Assembly (NCBI RefSeq): GCF_001039355.2
Contig: NW_019774292.1
Coordinates: forward strand, 522,689 to 586,688
DNA length: 64,000 nucleotides
DNA from: Lingula anatina
Taxonomy: Eukaryota; Brachiopoda; Lingulata; Lingulida; Lingulidae
Direction: 5' to 3'
Shown here: piece after piece, positions 40,719-50,757 of the stretch
Numbering within the stretch: the first letter of the stretch is position 1
How the letters are laid out: each line of letters begins with the position of its first letter
The notes under the pieces: generated by a model
Databases searched by the model: none
What the model was told of the DNA's origin: nothing
The model's input: the letters and a program-made list of their open reading frames with translations, nothing else
Program-made: the position numbers and the translations under genes

Positions 40719-42079
40719 ATATAGTTTCCAAAAGTACTGTTTAGAGAAATGCTCAAAAATATATTTGAAATTATATTACCTCCTGTTTCGGTCGATAAAA
40801 TCACTTGAGCAGTCTCATTTGAATAAATATATAGTTGTGCAGTCTCATTTGAATAAATATATAGTTGTGAGCGCAGCAATACTGTAGTGTAATGGATGAT
40901 TATGCAATTCGCGGGCAGTACTGCGTCATTTAAATATGGGACTTAAACGAACTGGAGGGACGGAAAAATAGGTCAATTTACGAAAAAAAATCGAAGACGG
41001 TACAGCTTTTTTTTTCTTTTTTTCTTTTTTTATTTTATTATTATTTAATTATTTATTATTATTTTTTTTTTTTTTTGAAAAACGAGGCATTAATTTGGTT
41101 CATGATTTGGACTTTATTTCAGTCGTATAAGAAACTTGTAAATATGGTTAATATGCGTTATTGGAAATCCACACTTCCCTTATATGCAATTTTAAAGAAG
41201 AAAAAAATTAATCATCCTGGAGACTACAACAATATTCCCATATTGGCTAAAGTAAACTTTCTTTAAAACCGTTGAAAAAATGTAAATCTATGAACGAGCT
41301 AAATATTTCATTTGGTTAACCAAATTTATCAGCTTCCATCTGCAGGTACTTAGCTGTAAAAAGTGTATTTTCTCGTAAAGTCTCGCAATGAATGACTTAT
41401 GAATGAATGACAATGAACTTATGAATGGTAGTACGTCTGAGGCCCGGATGATACTAGCAGGCACCATAATGGAGACGCGGGAAACGGTAGTCACTCCGCC
41501 AACAAAACCCAGAGAATGACAGAGAATAAAATAGCACTTAAACAGTTTATTTTGAAACAGCTCAAAAAAAATGAAAGTGAAGTGAGGTGAGAAAAAAACG
41601 TGATAGGCCTAGTTTCTTTCCACAAATTGAAAAAAATTGACCAAAAACTGGCTAATACCTTTTATGGAACGCTCCTGCTTTCCACAATCACTTTAATATA
41701 TGCCGAATGTAAGCAAACAAATAAAGCCAAGAATTCAAAATGTTTTTCTTTGAAACTTACTTGTGACCAAAATTCTCTGGGAGTGTTGCTTCACCTCTTA
41801 ACCTCGTGATTGGTCGAAAGCGAGAGAGAACTTGCTCCTCCCTTACTACCCCCTGTATTTCCGTTGAGTATCAAAATGCCGATCCTAATTTTTTTATTCA
41901 ATAGGTTAAAACAGCCCAGTTTCAAGTGAATTAGTATGAATAATCATATGCATACAATCTCATGCGACACACGTTCTCGTATGTACAAAAATTAAACCAA
42001 CAACCCAGGTTAAAAGTGTGCATTTTAAAAATTCATTTTCGAATTTTAAGAAACTGCACAGTCACATGCAACTAGCGTC
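40719..42079. other. 3' flank of receptor A (array modules S and N)
   Basis: Non-coding. It holds an exact 30 bp tandem pair (40809-40868), T-rich runs near 41,005-41,075, and a diverged S module (about 41,090-41,275, landmarks TCAGTCGTATAAGAAA and ATATGCAATTTTAAAG). The N module follows (about 41,620-42,060, landmark CCACAATCACTTTAATATATGCCGAATGTA). Both modules recur in the other units. Confidence 0.6.
40809..40868 (+). repeat. 30 bp exact tandem duplication
   Basis: Two adjacent identical copies of a 30 bp unit starting GCAGTCTCATTTGAATAAAT (40809-40838 and 40839-40868). The other F/S boundaries in the array lack it, so it is specific to this unit. Confidence 0.9.
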
Positions 42080-43264
42080 TCAAGTTACTAACGGCTGACC
42101 AACTTCAAATTTGCCACACATCTGGGAAGTTATGGTAGCGATGGACGCTGCATTAATATCAGTGGACACATGTTTGTTTGAACACTGCCCATCCTGCCCA
42201 TCGTTAGAACCACGTTCAACTGTCATCTTAGACTTTGAACATCCGCCAGTACAACAACAATAGCAGTTTTTTAACACATTCATCAATTCGTTTCTGAAGA
42301 TCTTGGCCGACGCAACGAAGAGAAAAAAATTAATGTTGTGATTCACCAAACTTAGAAGAAACAGCAATTCCCGAACAAAGTAATGTTCTACGGGCATGTA
42401 ATAACCTATCCCAGTGTACGAAGCCATTGATATCATCCTATATAGATCAAATCCGGAAAGTGGCCAGGTAAGCACGATGAACGCGGTCAATGTCGTTAGT
42501 AGCAGAGTGTTTGTTTTATTTTTCGTCGATCCACGTCTATCCGAGTGCTGCTGCGGACGGCCAGTCAACTGTTGTCTTAAAGAATGGATCTGTCTAAGTT
42601 TATATACAATAGCAAACGTCATAGCAGTAATGGCTACAGAAACCAATATGTTTCCAAATGCCATTATATAATTCAAAGCAACATTAATTTCAAGCGCTGC
42701 CTCTGCTGATAAAAAACATATTGCAATGTTGGGAGAACTCAAGCCTAAAGCCAAAAGAATGAGAGCAAGACAAGTCAATAAAGCTTTTCGTCGGGTGCAC
42801 AGCGAAGCTGCTTGCAGTGGTCTATAAACTATAATAAGTCTCTCTACAGTCACCGCCAATACGTAAAAATCTGACAGAAGTCGAAACGTATCACTAAAAA
42901 TATGACTTGCAGTAGCAGCGCCACACGAGAACTCCGTCGTTTTAAAAAGGGTATCCCACAAGATGCATTCGCACGATGAATGTGTAAGCCGTAACTGATC
43001 TGCACCGGCAAGGAACAAAATGTAGACGAAAGTTGACTTCTGCCTTAGGATTGGACGTCGAAGAACCACGAAGAATGTGAGGAAGTTACTAATCAGACCG
43101 ATGACCGCGAAGACGTGTACTACGGTACACCAACACGTCTGGAAGGTAAGCCAGCACCTCTGCTTGGGAGAAAGGTCGAAATAATAAAACCAACTCCCAT
43201 TACCATCTGATGAACCACTGTAATCATAATATTCAAACTCGTATGGGTAGTCGGTATCAGCCAT
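42080..43264 (-). CDS. Intronless class A (rhodopsin-like) GPCR, paralogue A
   Basis: A 394-residue receptor with seven hydrophobic segments at roughly residues 46-68, 78-96, 119-143, 160-180, 197-222, 252-276 and 299-320. Class A landmarks are N60 in TM1 (GLISN), D89 in TM2 (AGAD), ERL at 141-143 in place of DRY, TWP at 266-268 in TM6, and NFFLF at 312-316 in place of NPxxY. The tail has a palmitoylation-type cysteine cluster (C334, C336-338, C342). The N-terminus is rich in Tyr and acidic residues, with one sequon (N22) and possible Tyr sulfation. The start is the ATG of MADTDY, aligned with all paralogues; the frame stays open upstream without another ATG. Oddity: the stop shared by B, C, D and the relic is TGT here (42116-42118), so translation continues for 12 residues and ends PLVT. 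It resembles FMRFamide-receptor-like peptide GPCRs in the NxxNFF TM7 pattern, but ligand and subfamily are inference. Plasma-membrane signalling is expected. Confidence 0.93.
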   Translation of the reverse strand: MADTDYPYEFEYYDYSGSSDGNGSWFYYFDLSPKQRCWLTFQTCWCTVVHVFAVIGLISNFLTFFVVLRRPILRQKSTFVYILFLAGADQLRLTHSSCECILWDTLFKTTEFSCGAATASHIFSDTFRLLSDFYVLAVTVERLIIVYRPLQAASLCTRRKALLTCLALILLALGLSSPNIAICFLSAEAALEINVALNYIMAFGNILVSVAITAMTFAIVYKLRQIHSLRQQLTGRPQQHSDRRGSTKNKTNTLLLTTLTAFIVLTWPLSGFDLYRMISMASYTGIGYYMPVEHYFVRELLFLLSLVNHNINFFLFVASAKIFRNELMNVLKNCYCCCTGGCSKSKMTVERGSNDGQDGQCSNKHVSTDINAASIATITSQMCGKFEVGQPLVT

Positions 43265-44224
43265 CGTCAAATGCTGCCTTAGCTTCAAGATTAAGTTTAT
43301 TCTATACACCACAACAGACAGCAGTGCTGGTGGGTTCAGGAAAAGATGACAAAAGAAACGCAGGTCTATCTACAGTTTTCTCTGTAATATGTAGCTGATC
43401 ACCAGTATATCAGTGGGTCTGTTGTTCGGTATAACCGACAGCGTTTATCTGAAAAAAAAAGATGTCTACTAAGTAACTACCATAATGTACTTCATTATAG
43501 TGTCGCTCGAAACTCTTTTATTCACACATGGACGATATACGACAAATGAACAAAAGCAAAATTCCAACCAATCGTTTTCGCTGCATCTATGATTATGTTG
43601 ACGATTAAGTGGAATATTGCATAAGATGATGTGCCCACTGTATGCATCCTTGTCTAAGCTTGGTTTTAAGTGTTTAACAAAAGCATCAGAATCATTACAT
43701 TGTCCGGCGTTGGTGTCATCTTAGTGCTTCCATAATTACTATACCTGTTAATAGAATGTTTCTTTATTCACACCTGGATGATAAACAATACGCCGAGGCT
43801 TTGGCTATAATGGCATTAAGTGGAATATTGCATAAGATACCGCCCCACAGTACATATATACGACTTGCACACAGAATTCGGCTGGTTCGAAAGTAATTAA
43901 CAAATACATCAATATACTATTTTGTTCCAAAGCATTGTTCAACAAGCATATCTCTCCACGCCCAGCTGTCGGACAAATCTTTGTGATACTAGTATTGTCC
44001 GCTCTTTGTACTCTGTGTGAGAAATGACAATGTGTACAAATTAATAGGGGAGTTGAGTTCTCCGCTTCAGGGTACCTATATAATTTGAGGCATACCATAA
44101 TCGATTGACCTTGATGTAGCAAATTTTAATATTCCTACAAATGTTAACTCTTTTTTCTAGTCATCAAATTACTCTACAGAATCGTGCACAGAATTTCGAT
44201 CCATAAATTCGTGGTTATGTCGTT
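43265..44224. promoter_or_regulatory. 5' flank of receptor A, conserved between units
   Basis: No ORF of interest. Landmarks recur upstream of every receptor: GGTTCAGGAAA about 70 bp from the ATG, CACCTGGACGATA-like words near 43,530 and 43,765, TTGCATAAGATA, and ACAAGCATATCTCTCCACGCCCAGCTGT near 43,935. Because this block is retained with every receptor copy it probably includes the promoter, but I see no unambiguous TATA or initiator. Confidence 0.4.
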
Positions 44225-44560
44225 GAATTTTTCCACGTAAGTTCCAGAATTCCATACTTAATCTTGAAAGCACCAATTTATTCTTAACCATTCTTATTTC
44301 TATCCTTATCTTTATTCATCTGTTTTTGGGACGTTATTGCAGTAAATTTACTTTTTAAAATGTGTAGAAATGAACAGCTACAGCTACCTGTGAAGTTTGT
44401 AGTGGAAGTAGAAGGAAGGTGCAATGAGTGCGAGGCTTAACTATCGCAATCGCGAGTATCGCATTTAGTGTGAAGGTCGAAGGTTAAAGCCCTGCTGACA
44501 AACTGCTAAAGATCCAATCAGAGTCAATTTTTTGCCACAAAACTCAACTAAATGCCGTTC
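44225..44560 (+). repeat. Receptor-array flank module F, copy 2
   Basis: Same landmarks and order as the copy at 40390-40718. It lies between the 5' flank of receptor A and the 3' flank of receptor B, so it marks the boundary between the first two duplicated units. Confidence 0.8.
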
Positions 44561-45210
44561 AATATATGGGACTTTTACGAACTGAAGAGACGGAAAATAT
44601 AGTTCAGTTTATAAACAGAATGTCGAAGAAAGTAAATCTATTTTTTAGCAAAACGACATATCGACTTCATTTTAGTCGTATAAGAAATCTGCGAAGCGGT
44701 TTATATGCTCAACTTATATGCAATTTTAAAGCAAGAAGAAAAATATTTTTTCTTGAAACTTTACAATTTTCGTATACTGGCCAAGATATACCTTATCCAA
44801 AACCGTTATGTAAATGAAAATCCAATCCGAGATATACCTTATCCAAAACCGATAGGTAAATGAAAATCCAATCCGAGTTTGTTTCCAGTTGGAGTCAGCG
44901 GTTTGCAAAAGAAAACTATCATATACAAGCCTATACCTTCAATTGGACGTTCTTGCCTTCCAAAATCACTTTTCTACATGCTGAATGTACAGGTATGGAA
45001 ACAAATAAATCCGAGAATCCGAAAATTTAAAATGTTTTTATAAATGTATTGTGTTAAAAGTTTAAGATAACTCGTATTCGCAAAATTAAACCAACCACCC
45101 ATAGGTTCACTTTCAAATGTGAATATTTTAAAATCATAATTTTAAGCAACACGGTCAATTGCAACTGCAGCGTCCCATGTTGCTATCAACTGGCCATTCA
45201 CAAATTAGTC
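44561..45210. other. 3' flank of receptor B (modules S and N)
   Basis: Non-coding array modules. It includes a 46 bp direct tandem pair (44785-44830 and 44831-44875, starting GATATACCTTATCCAAAACC) that is single in the equivalent place of unit D (about 56,620). Confidence 0.6.
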
Positions 45211-46488
45211 TCACACCCGGGTAGTTACATGTATAGTAGTAATGGACGCTGCATTAATATCAGTGGACACATGTTGGTTCGAACGCTGCCCATCCTGCCC
45301 ATCGTTAGAGCCACGCACAACTGGCATCTTAGAAATAGAACATCCGCCAGTACAACAACAATAGCAGTTTTTTAACACATTCATCATTTCGTTTCTGAAG
45401 ATCTGCGCCGACGCAACGAAGAGAAAAAAATTGATATTGTGATTCACCAAGCTAAAAAGAAAAAGGACTTCTCGAACAAGCGAATGTTCCGCGGGGATGC
45501 TATAACCTATGCCAGTGTACGAAGCCATTGTTACCCTCCAGTAGAGATCAAACCCGTTAAGCGGCCAAGTGAGCACGATGAACGCAGTCAATGTCGTTAA
45601 TAGCAGAGTGTTTGTTTTATTGTTCGTCGATCCACCGCTACCCGAGTGCTGCTGCAGACGGCCAGTCAACTGTTGTCTTACAGAATGGATCTGTCTAAGT
45701 TTACATACAATAGCAAACGTCATAGCAACAATGGCAATAGAAACCAATATTTTTCCAAATAACATGATATAATTCAAAGCAACATCAATATCAAGCGCTA
45801 CCTCTGTTGATAAAAAACACTCTGCAATGTTGGGAGAACTCAAGCCTAAAGCCAACAGAATGAGAGCAAAACAAGTCAACAAAGCTTTTCGTCTCGTACA
45901 CAGAGACGCTGCTTGCAGTGGTTTACAAACTATAATAAGTCTCTCTACAGTCACCGCCAATACGTAAAAAACTGATAGAAGCAAAGACGTGTCATTCAAA
46001 AAATGACCTGTCGAAGCAGCGCCACACGAGAATCCTGTTGTTTTTAAAATAGTATCCGACATGATGCATTCCAACGATATATTCGTAAGCCGCAACTGAT
46101 CCGCACCGGCAAGGAACAAAATGTAGACGAAAGTTGACTTCTGCCTTAGGTTCGGACGTCGAAGAATCACGAAAAATGTGAGGAGGTTACTAATCAGACC
46201 GATGACCGCGAAGACGTGTATTGCGGTACACCAACACGCCTGGAAGTTTAGCCAGCACCTCTGCTCGGGGGAAAGCTCGGAAAATTTTGACAAACTTCCA
46301 TTATCATCTGAGAACCCACTGCTGTGATTAAACCAACTTCCATTATCTTCTGGGGGGACACTGTAATAAAACAAACTTCCATTATCATCTGATAAACCAC
46401 TGCTGTAATTAAACCATCTTCCATTATCTTCTGGGGGGACACTGTAATTAAAATATACAAAACCGTACGGGTAGTCGGTTTCAGCCAT
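45211..46488 (-). CDS. Intronless class A GPCR, paralogue B, expanded N-terminal sequon repeat
   Basis: A 425-residue receptor, collinear with paralogue A from TM1 onward with an offset of 41 residues caused by a longer ectodomain. Residues about 13-67 form two copies of a 27-residue unit, each made of two half-units ending in DNGR/DNGS. This gives six N-x-S sequons (N14, N27, N36, N49, N54, N63). Core landmarks are N101 in TM1, AGAD in TM2, VERL in TM3, TWPLNGF in TM6 and NHNINFFLF in TM7, then a Cys cluster. The protein ends TTRV, which fits a class I PDZ ligand (S/T-x-hydrophobic at the C-terminus). The start is the conserved ATG of MAETDY; the in-frame codon eight upstream is TTG, not ATG. 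It lies about 1.9 kb upstream of A in plus-strand coordinates and in the same orientation. No frame damage is visible, so it is probably functional. The ligand is unknown. Confidence 0.93.
   Translation of the reverse strand: MAETDYPYGFVYFNYSVPPEDNGRWFNYSSGLSDDNGSLFYYSVPPEDNGSWFNHSSGFSDDNGSLSKFSELSPEQRCWLNFQACWCTAIHVFAVIGLISNLLTFFVILRRPNLRQKSTFVYILFLAGADQLRLTNISLECIMSDTILKTTGFSCGAASTGHFLNDTSLLLSVFYVLAVTVERLIIVCKPLQAASLCTRRKALLTCFALILLALGLSSPNIAECFLSTEVALDIDVALNYIMLFGKILVSIAIVAMTFAIVCKLRQIHSVRQQLTGRLQQHSGSGGSTNNKTNTLLLTTLTAFIVLTWPLNGFDLYWRVTMASYTGIGYSIPAEHSLVREVLFLFSLVNHNINFFLFVASAQIFRNEMMNVLKNCYCCCTGGCSISKMPVVRGSNDGQDGQRSNQHVSTDINAASITTIHVTTRV
46288..46452 (-). repeat. In-frame coding minisatellite in receptor B ectodomain
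   Basis: Two 81 bp units, each with two half-units visible on the plus strand as CTTCCATTATC(A/T)TCTG. They keep frame and encode the sequon-rich DNGS/NYS/NHS segment. Receptor C has a shorter version (about 50,465-50,580); A and D have a single half-unit. Confidence 0.85.
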
Positions 46489-47348
46489 CGTCAAACGCTG
46501 TCTTAGCTTCAAGATTCATTTGATTCTCAAAACTGCAACATTTAACAGTGCTGGCTGGTTCAGAAATGATGACGAAAGAAAAACAATTTTATCTGTAATG
46601 TGTGAGGAATCACCAGTTTCTAGTTGGACTGATGGACAGTATAAAGGATAGCGTTAGTCGAAATTAAGGTGTGTACTAAGTACTACTATAATGCACTACC
46701 GTAATTAGTGGCTCTCGAAGCACTTTCACTCACACCTGGACGATATACGATAAAATTAACAAAAGCAAAATTCCAACCTGTCGCTTTTACTGATTCTCTG
46801 CTGACAATTAAGTGGAAAATTGCATAAGATAGTGTTCATGTATGCAGCCTTATTCTTCATATAAAGATCCCTCGGTTTAAAGTATTTGTCTTTTGGTACG
46901 TGTCTTCTGACTACTTCCATAATTACTGTACTTGTTACAAGATAAAAAAAAAACGCTGTCAACAATTTTATTCACACCTGGACGATAAACAAAATGATGA
47001 GGTTTGAATTATGCTGACAATGAAGCGGTGCATATATATATTATGTGCACGCAGAGTTCGACTGGTTTAATGGTAACTAACAAATGCGTCAATATAATAA
47101 TTCTTTTGTCCCAAAGCTGTGTTCAACAGGCATATCTGTCCTCGCCCAGCTGTTGGTCAAATCTATCGTTCTAGTATTGTACACTCCATATACTGTGTGG
47201 GCGAAATGACAATACGTACAAAGTACTAGTATTGTCATTGCCTAAAGCATTACCTGTACTTTAATTTGGTATACTATTTTCGAAACCCCTTCCATACTTT
47301 AATTTATGTACTATTTATATATACCTGATATTATAGGGTAGGAGTGTA
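46489..47348. promoter_or_regulatory. 5' flank of receptor B
   Basis: Non-coding and homologous to the upstream blocks of A, C and D (GGTTCAGAAATGATGACGAAAG, CACACCTGGACGATA twice, the CATATCTGTCCTCGCCCAGCTGT block). Probable promoter region by conservation within the array only. Confidence 0.4.
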
Positions 47349-47624
47349 GTTGAATTTTACCATGCAAGAGCAAAATTCGTTTGATACTTAATTTTGAAAG
47401 TGCAAATTTATTCTTAAGCACTCGCTCTATTATTTCTGGGACGTTACTGCAAATTGATTTTCTTTTTAAAATGTGCAGAAATGAAGAGCTACGGTTACCT
47501 GTGAAAATTCTAATGGAATTAGGAGGATACAAATATCACATTTAGTGTGTGAAAGTCAACTATCGCACTGGTGATCATGACGATCTGTTAAAGATGCGTT
47601 CAAAGTCAATTTTTGCCACAAATC
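47349..47624 (+). repeat. Receptor-array flank module F, copy 3 (ends at an N)
   Basis: Matches the other F copies up to TTTTGCCACAAATC and is then cut by N at 47625. The sequence after the N does not continue the module, so the end may be artificial. Confidence 0.78.
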
Positions 47625-47981
47625 NCTCTAGGGAGAGGTGAAGTAAACAGATTTTCTCACCTATCCAGGTATCCCTTTGACTATTTGTCACTTTTAATTG
47701 CTTGACTGCTACCCACCACCCACCACACTAAAAAATTCATAAAATATCTGTTTACCTGTTCATCTGTTTACCCCCAGCTTTACCTGAAGGATAGGTAGTT
47801 ATACTTTGATTAGATATTTAATAAATCTTCCTGTACTTGTACTCAATGAAAAAGGAATTTGTTATAATTTTTTTTTTCATGATGAAGTTGTATTATTACA
47901 CTAAAAATATTTAAAAAATGGATGAAATGTTTTAAACTTTACACTTTCTTCTCTATATTTGTTTATAAATATATATTTCTT
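47625..47981. other. Non-array sequence after an N
   Basis: From the N at 47625 about 350 bp does not match the other units, which have module S here. It contains a CCCACCACCCACCAC run near 47,715 and AT-rich sequence. It is either an insertion or a wrong contig join. Confidence 0.5.
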
Positions 47982-48084
47982 GGGGGGAATCGTCCGGGGG
48001 GGAATTGTCCTGGGGGGGATTTGTCCGGGGGGAATTGTCCAAGGGGAATAGTCCGGGGGGGAATTGTCCAGGGGGAATTGTCCA
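47982..48084 (+). repeat. G-rich minisatellite, about 7 copies
   Basis: Tandem imperfect units of 12-16 bp of the form G4-7 + AATTGTCC (variants AATCGTCC, ATTTGTCC, AATAGTCC). Plus-strand G tracts make G-quadruplex formation plausible. It is unique to the C unit. Confidence 0.85.
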
Positions 48085-49392
48085 AGAATCCTGTCAAGAT
48101 ATACCCCATCCAAACCGTCTAAAAACGAAAATTGAATCCGAGTTTTTTTTCTACGAATTGACTAAGTGGTTTGCAAAGTAAAATTGACCATAAACGAGCT
48201 ACATGTAATACCTTTTATGGAACGTTCTTGTTTTCCACAATCACTTTAATATATGCCGAATGTATGCAAATGAAAGAATCCAATAATTCAAAACGAATTT
48301 ATTTGAAACTTACTTGTTACCTAAATTCTCTTTCAGTATTATTTTATCTCATGAACCCCGCAATTGGTCGATAGCGAAAGATAATTCGCTCTTTTCTTCC
48401 TACTTTCTGTAATTCAGTTGAACATCGAAATATCAATGCGTATTTTTTGTTACTAAATTTTTATTCATAAGATAAAAACAGCCCAGTTTCAAAGTGAATT
48501 AGTTTGAATGATCATATATATACAAACACGTGACAAAAATTATTTCATATACATTTTGCAGCAAGCCTGTTCCTATACAATGGTCTAACGCACATTGACT
48601 GTCTTTAAAGGTCCACTGCATGAGATTTACTCGCTAAAATGGCTTTTCCGGGGAAAATAAAGAATGTCCCCTACTCATGCATCATTTATCTACCCTTGTC
48701 AGCACTTGGATTCGACTTTTGATAATATTTTTTAAAGGTTGATTTTAGGTCATCATTACAAATGTACTGGCAAGTCAATATAAGAGCGACCGTTTTCCTA
48801 TAAGATCCAATGAAAATATCATTATCAGGTACGCCCTGGAACAAATATCTAAGGGGTTAAATCATGTTTAAAGTGTATGTAAGGTTTTATAAGAAGCTGT
48901 GGATGGCAAAAAAAAAAAAAGAAAGAATTTTGGGGATGTTCAAACCCATGGAGGGTATACTTTTAAGAACATCCACTGTGGTGGCCTATTTTTCCAGTGC
49001 ACATACATATAGAATCATATAGTGATAGTAAAATAGCTAATAAAAATAATCGCCGAAATTCGTGTTTCTTAAGTGCCAAAGTGTCCCCAGTGGTACAGAG
49101 CCAGTTTCTCACTAAACTGGTAAATTGTGACCTACTTACATCAAACTGATTTTCAGCGGTCTCTCTGTTAGATTCACAAAGGTAAGAATAAGGACACAGA
49201 CCCTCGGTTTTTTTTTTTTACGCGGATGCGTCGTATTAAATGTTTAAAAATACTCGTATGTGCAAAATTAAACCTATGACCCACAGGTTCGTTTTCAAAT
49301 GTGAATATTTTTTAATTAGAATTTTAAGAAACACAGTCACATACAACTGCAGCGTCCCATGATGCTATCGACTGGCCGTTCACAAATTAATC
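48085..49392. other. 3' flank of receptor C
   Basis: Non-coding. Module N (about 48,120-48,560) is followed by roughly 700 bp (about 48,600-49,240) that the other units lack apart from a possible vestige near 60,070-60,230. The shared 3' flank (AAATTAAACC, CAGCGTCCCATG, ACTGGCCGTTCACAAATTAA) resumes near 49,260. Confidence 0.5.
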
Positions 49393-50622
49393 TCAAACCC
49401 GGGTAGTTATAGTAGTAACGGACGCTGCATTAATATCAGTGGACACATGTTTGTTTGAACACTGCCCATCTTGCCCATCGTTAGAACTACGTTCAACTGT
49501 CATCTTAGACTTTGAACATCCGCCAGTACAACAACAATAGCAGTTTTTTAACACATTTATCAGTTCGTTCCTAAAGATCTGTGCCGATGCAACGAAGAGA
49601 AAAAAGTTGATGTTGTGATTCAACAAACTTAGAAGAAACAGCCCATCCCGAACAAGCAAATGTCCCGCGGGGATGCTATAACCTATACCAGTGTACGCAG
49701 CCATTGATATCGTCCAGTACAGATCAAACCCTGAAAGCGGCCAAGTCAGCACGATGAACGCGGTCAATGTCGTTAATAGCAGAGTGTTTGTTTTATTGTT
49801 CGTCGATCCACCGCTACCCAAGTGCTGCTGCAGACGGCCAGTCAACTGTTGTCTTACAAAATGGACCTGTCTAAGTTTATATACAATAGCAAACGTCATA
49901 GCAGCTATGGCTACAGAAAGCAATATTGTTCCAAATACCATGATATAATTCAAAGCAACATCAATGTCAAGCGCTGCATCTGCTGATAAAAAACACCCTG
50001 CAATGTTGGGAGAACTCCAGCCTAAAGCCAACAGAATGAGAGCAAGACAAGTCAACAAAGCTTTTCGTCTCGTACACAGAGACGCTGCTTCCAGTGGTTT
50101 ATAAACTATAATAAGTCTCTCTACAGTCAACGCCAGCACATAAAAAACCGATAGAAGTAGAAAAGTGTCATTCAAAAAAGTAACAACCGAAGCGGCGCCA
50201 CACGAGAATTCTGTTGTTTTTAAAATAGTATCCGACATGATGCATGTGCACGATATATTCGTAAGCCGCAACTGATCCGCACCGGCAAGGAACAAAATGT
50301 AGACGAAAGTTGACTTCCGCCTTAGGTTCGGACGTCGAAGAACCACCAAGAATGTGAGGAAGTTACTTATCAGACCGATGACCGCCAAGACATGTATCGC
50401 AGTACACCAACACGCCTGGAAGTTAATCCAGCACCTCTGCTCGGGGGAAAGCTCGGAAAAATAAAACAAACTTCCGTTACCATCTGAGGACCCACTGCTA
50501 CAATTAAAACAACTTCCATTATCTTCTCGGGAACCACTGTAATAAATCCAACTTCCATTATCATCTGAGGAACCACTGTAATCATAATATTCAAAACCGT
50601 ACTGGTAGTTGGTTTCAGCCAT
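49393..50622 (-). CDS. Intronless class A GPCR, paralogue C
   Basis: A 409-residue receptor of the same family, offset 27 from paralogue A. The ectodomain carries a shorter DNGS-type repeat with four sequons (N22, N35, N40, N49) and two extra cysteines in SCFNCSS. TM landmarks are N87, AGAD in TM2, LTVERL in TM3, TWPLSGF in TM6 and LLNHNINFFLF in TM7, followed by NCYCCC. The tail ends TTRV, a class I PDZ-ligand pattern. The start is the ATG of MAETNY; two codons upstream is TTG. TM2-TM3 is closest to paralogue B, while TM6-TM7 is almost the same as D (about 3 differences in roughly 240 bp around 49,560-49,800 versus 57,170-57,410). Its 5' flank is interrupted 135 bp upstream by a palindromic Tc1-like insertion, which could have displaced distal promoter sequence. 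The ORF is intact and probably functional. Confidence 0.93.
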   Translation of the reverse strand: MAETNYQYGFEYYDYSGSSDDNGSWIYYSGSREDNGSCFNCSSGSSDGNGSLFYFSELSPEQRCWINFQACWCTAIHVLAVIGLISNFLTFLVVLRRPNLRRKSTFVYILFLAGADQLRLTNISCTCIMSDTILKTTEFSCGAASVVTFLNDTFLLLSVFYVLALTVERLIIVYKPLEAASLCTRRKALLTCLALILLALGWSSPNIAGCFLSADAALDIDVALNYIMVFGTILLSVAIAAMTFAIVYKLRQVHFVRQQLTGRLQQHLGSGGSTNNKTNTLLLTTLTAFIVLTWPLSGFDLYWTISMAAYTGIGYSIPAGHLLVRDGLFLLSLLNHNINFFLFVASAQIFRNELINVLKNCYCCCTGGCSKSKMTVERSSNDGQDGQCSNKHVSTDINAASVTTITTRV

Positions 50623-50757
50623 CGTCAAACTCTACCTTAATTTGGCTTCAAGATTCAGTTGACAATTCACACTGCGACATTTAACAGGGCTGGCGGGTTC
50701 AAAAATGATGACGAAAGAAAAGCAGTGTTATCTCTAATGTGTGAGGAATCACCAGTA
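50623..50757. promoter_or_regulatory. Proximal 5' flank of receptor C, cut by a Tc1-like insertion
   Basis: It holds the conserved GGCGGGTTCAAAAATGATGACGAAAG block and ends at the TA target of the Tc1-like element. The rest of the upstream module resumes at 52495. Confidence 0.45.

Noticed and set aside
42414-42671. Plus-strand 85-codon frame antisense to receptor A, with counterparts in B (45569-45772) and C (49691-49948)
   Set aside because: Its recurrence follows from conservation of the receptor coding strand; no independent evidence of a gene.
43265-43312. N-terminal extension of receptor A (and of B, C, D) beyond the MAETDY/MADTDY ATG
   Set aside because: The upstream in-frame starts are GTG or TTG, not ATG, and the paralogues do not share one upstream start.
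47982-48084. Cluster of NF-kB-like sites in GGGGAATTGTCC
   Set aside because: The spacing between GGGG and CC is 2 bp longer than the 10 bp NF-kB consensus and the words are a by-product of the tandem repeat.
47901-48122. Gly-Asn-Cys-Pro and Pro-Pro-rich frames on both strands
   Set aside because: Translations of the G-rich minisatellite.
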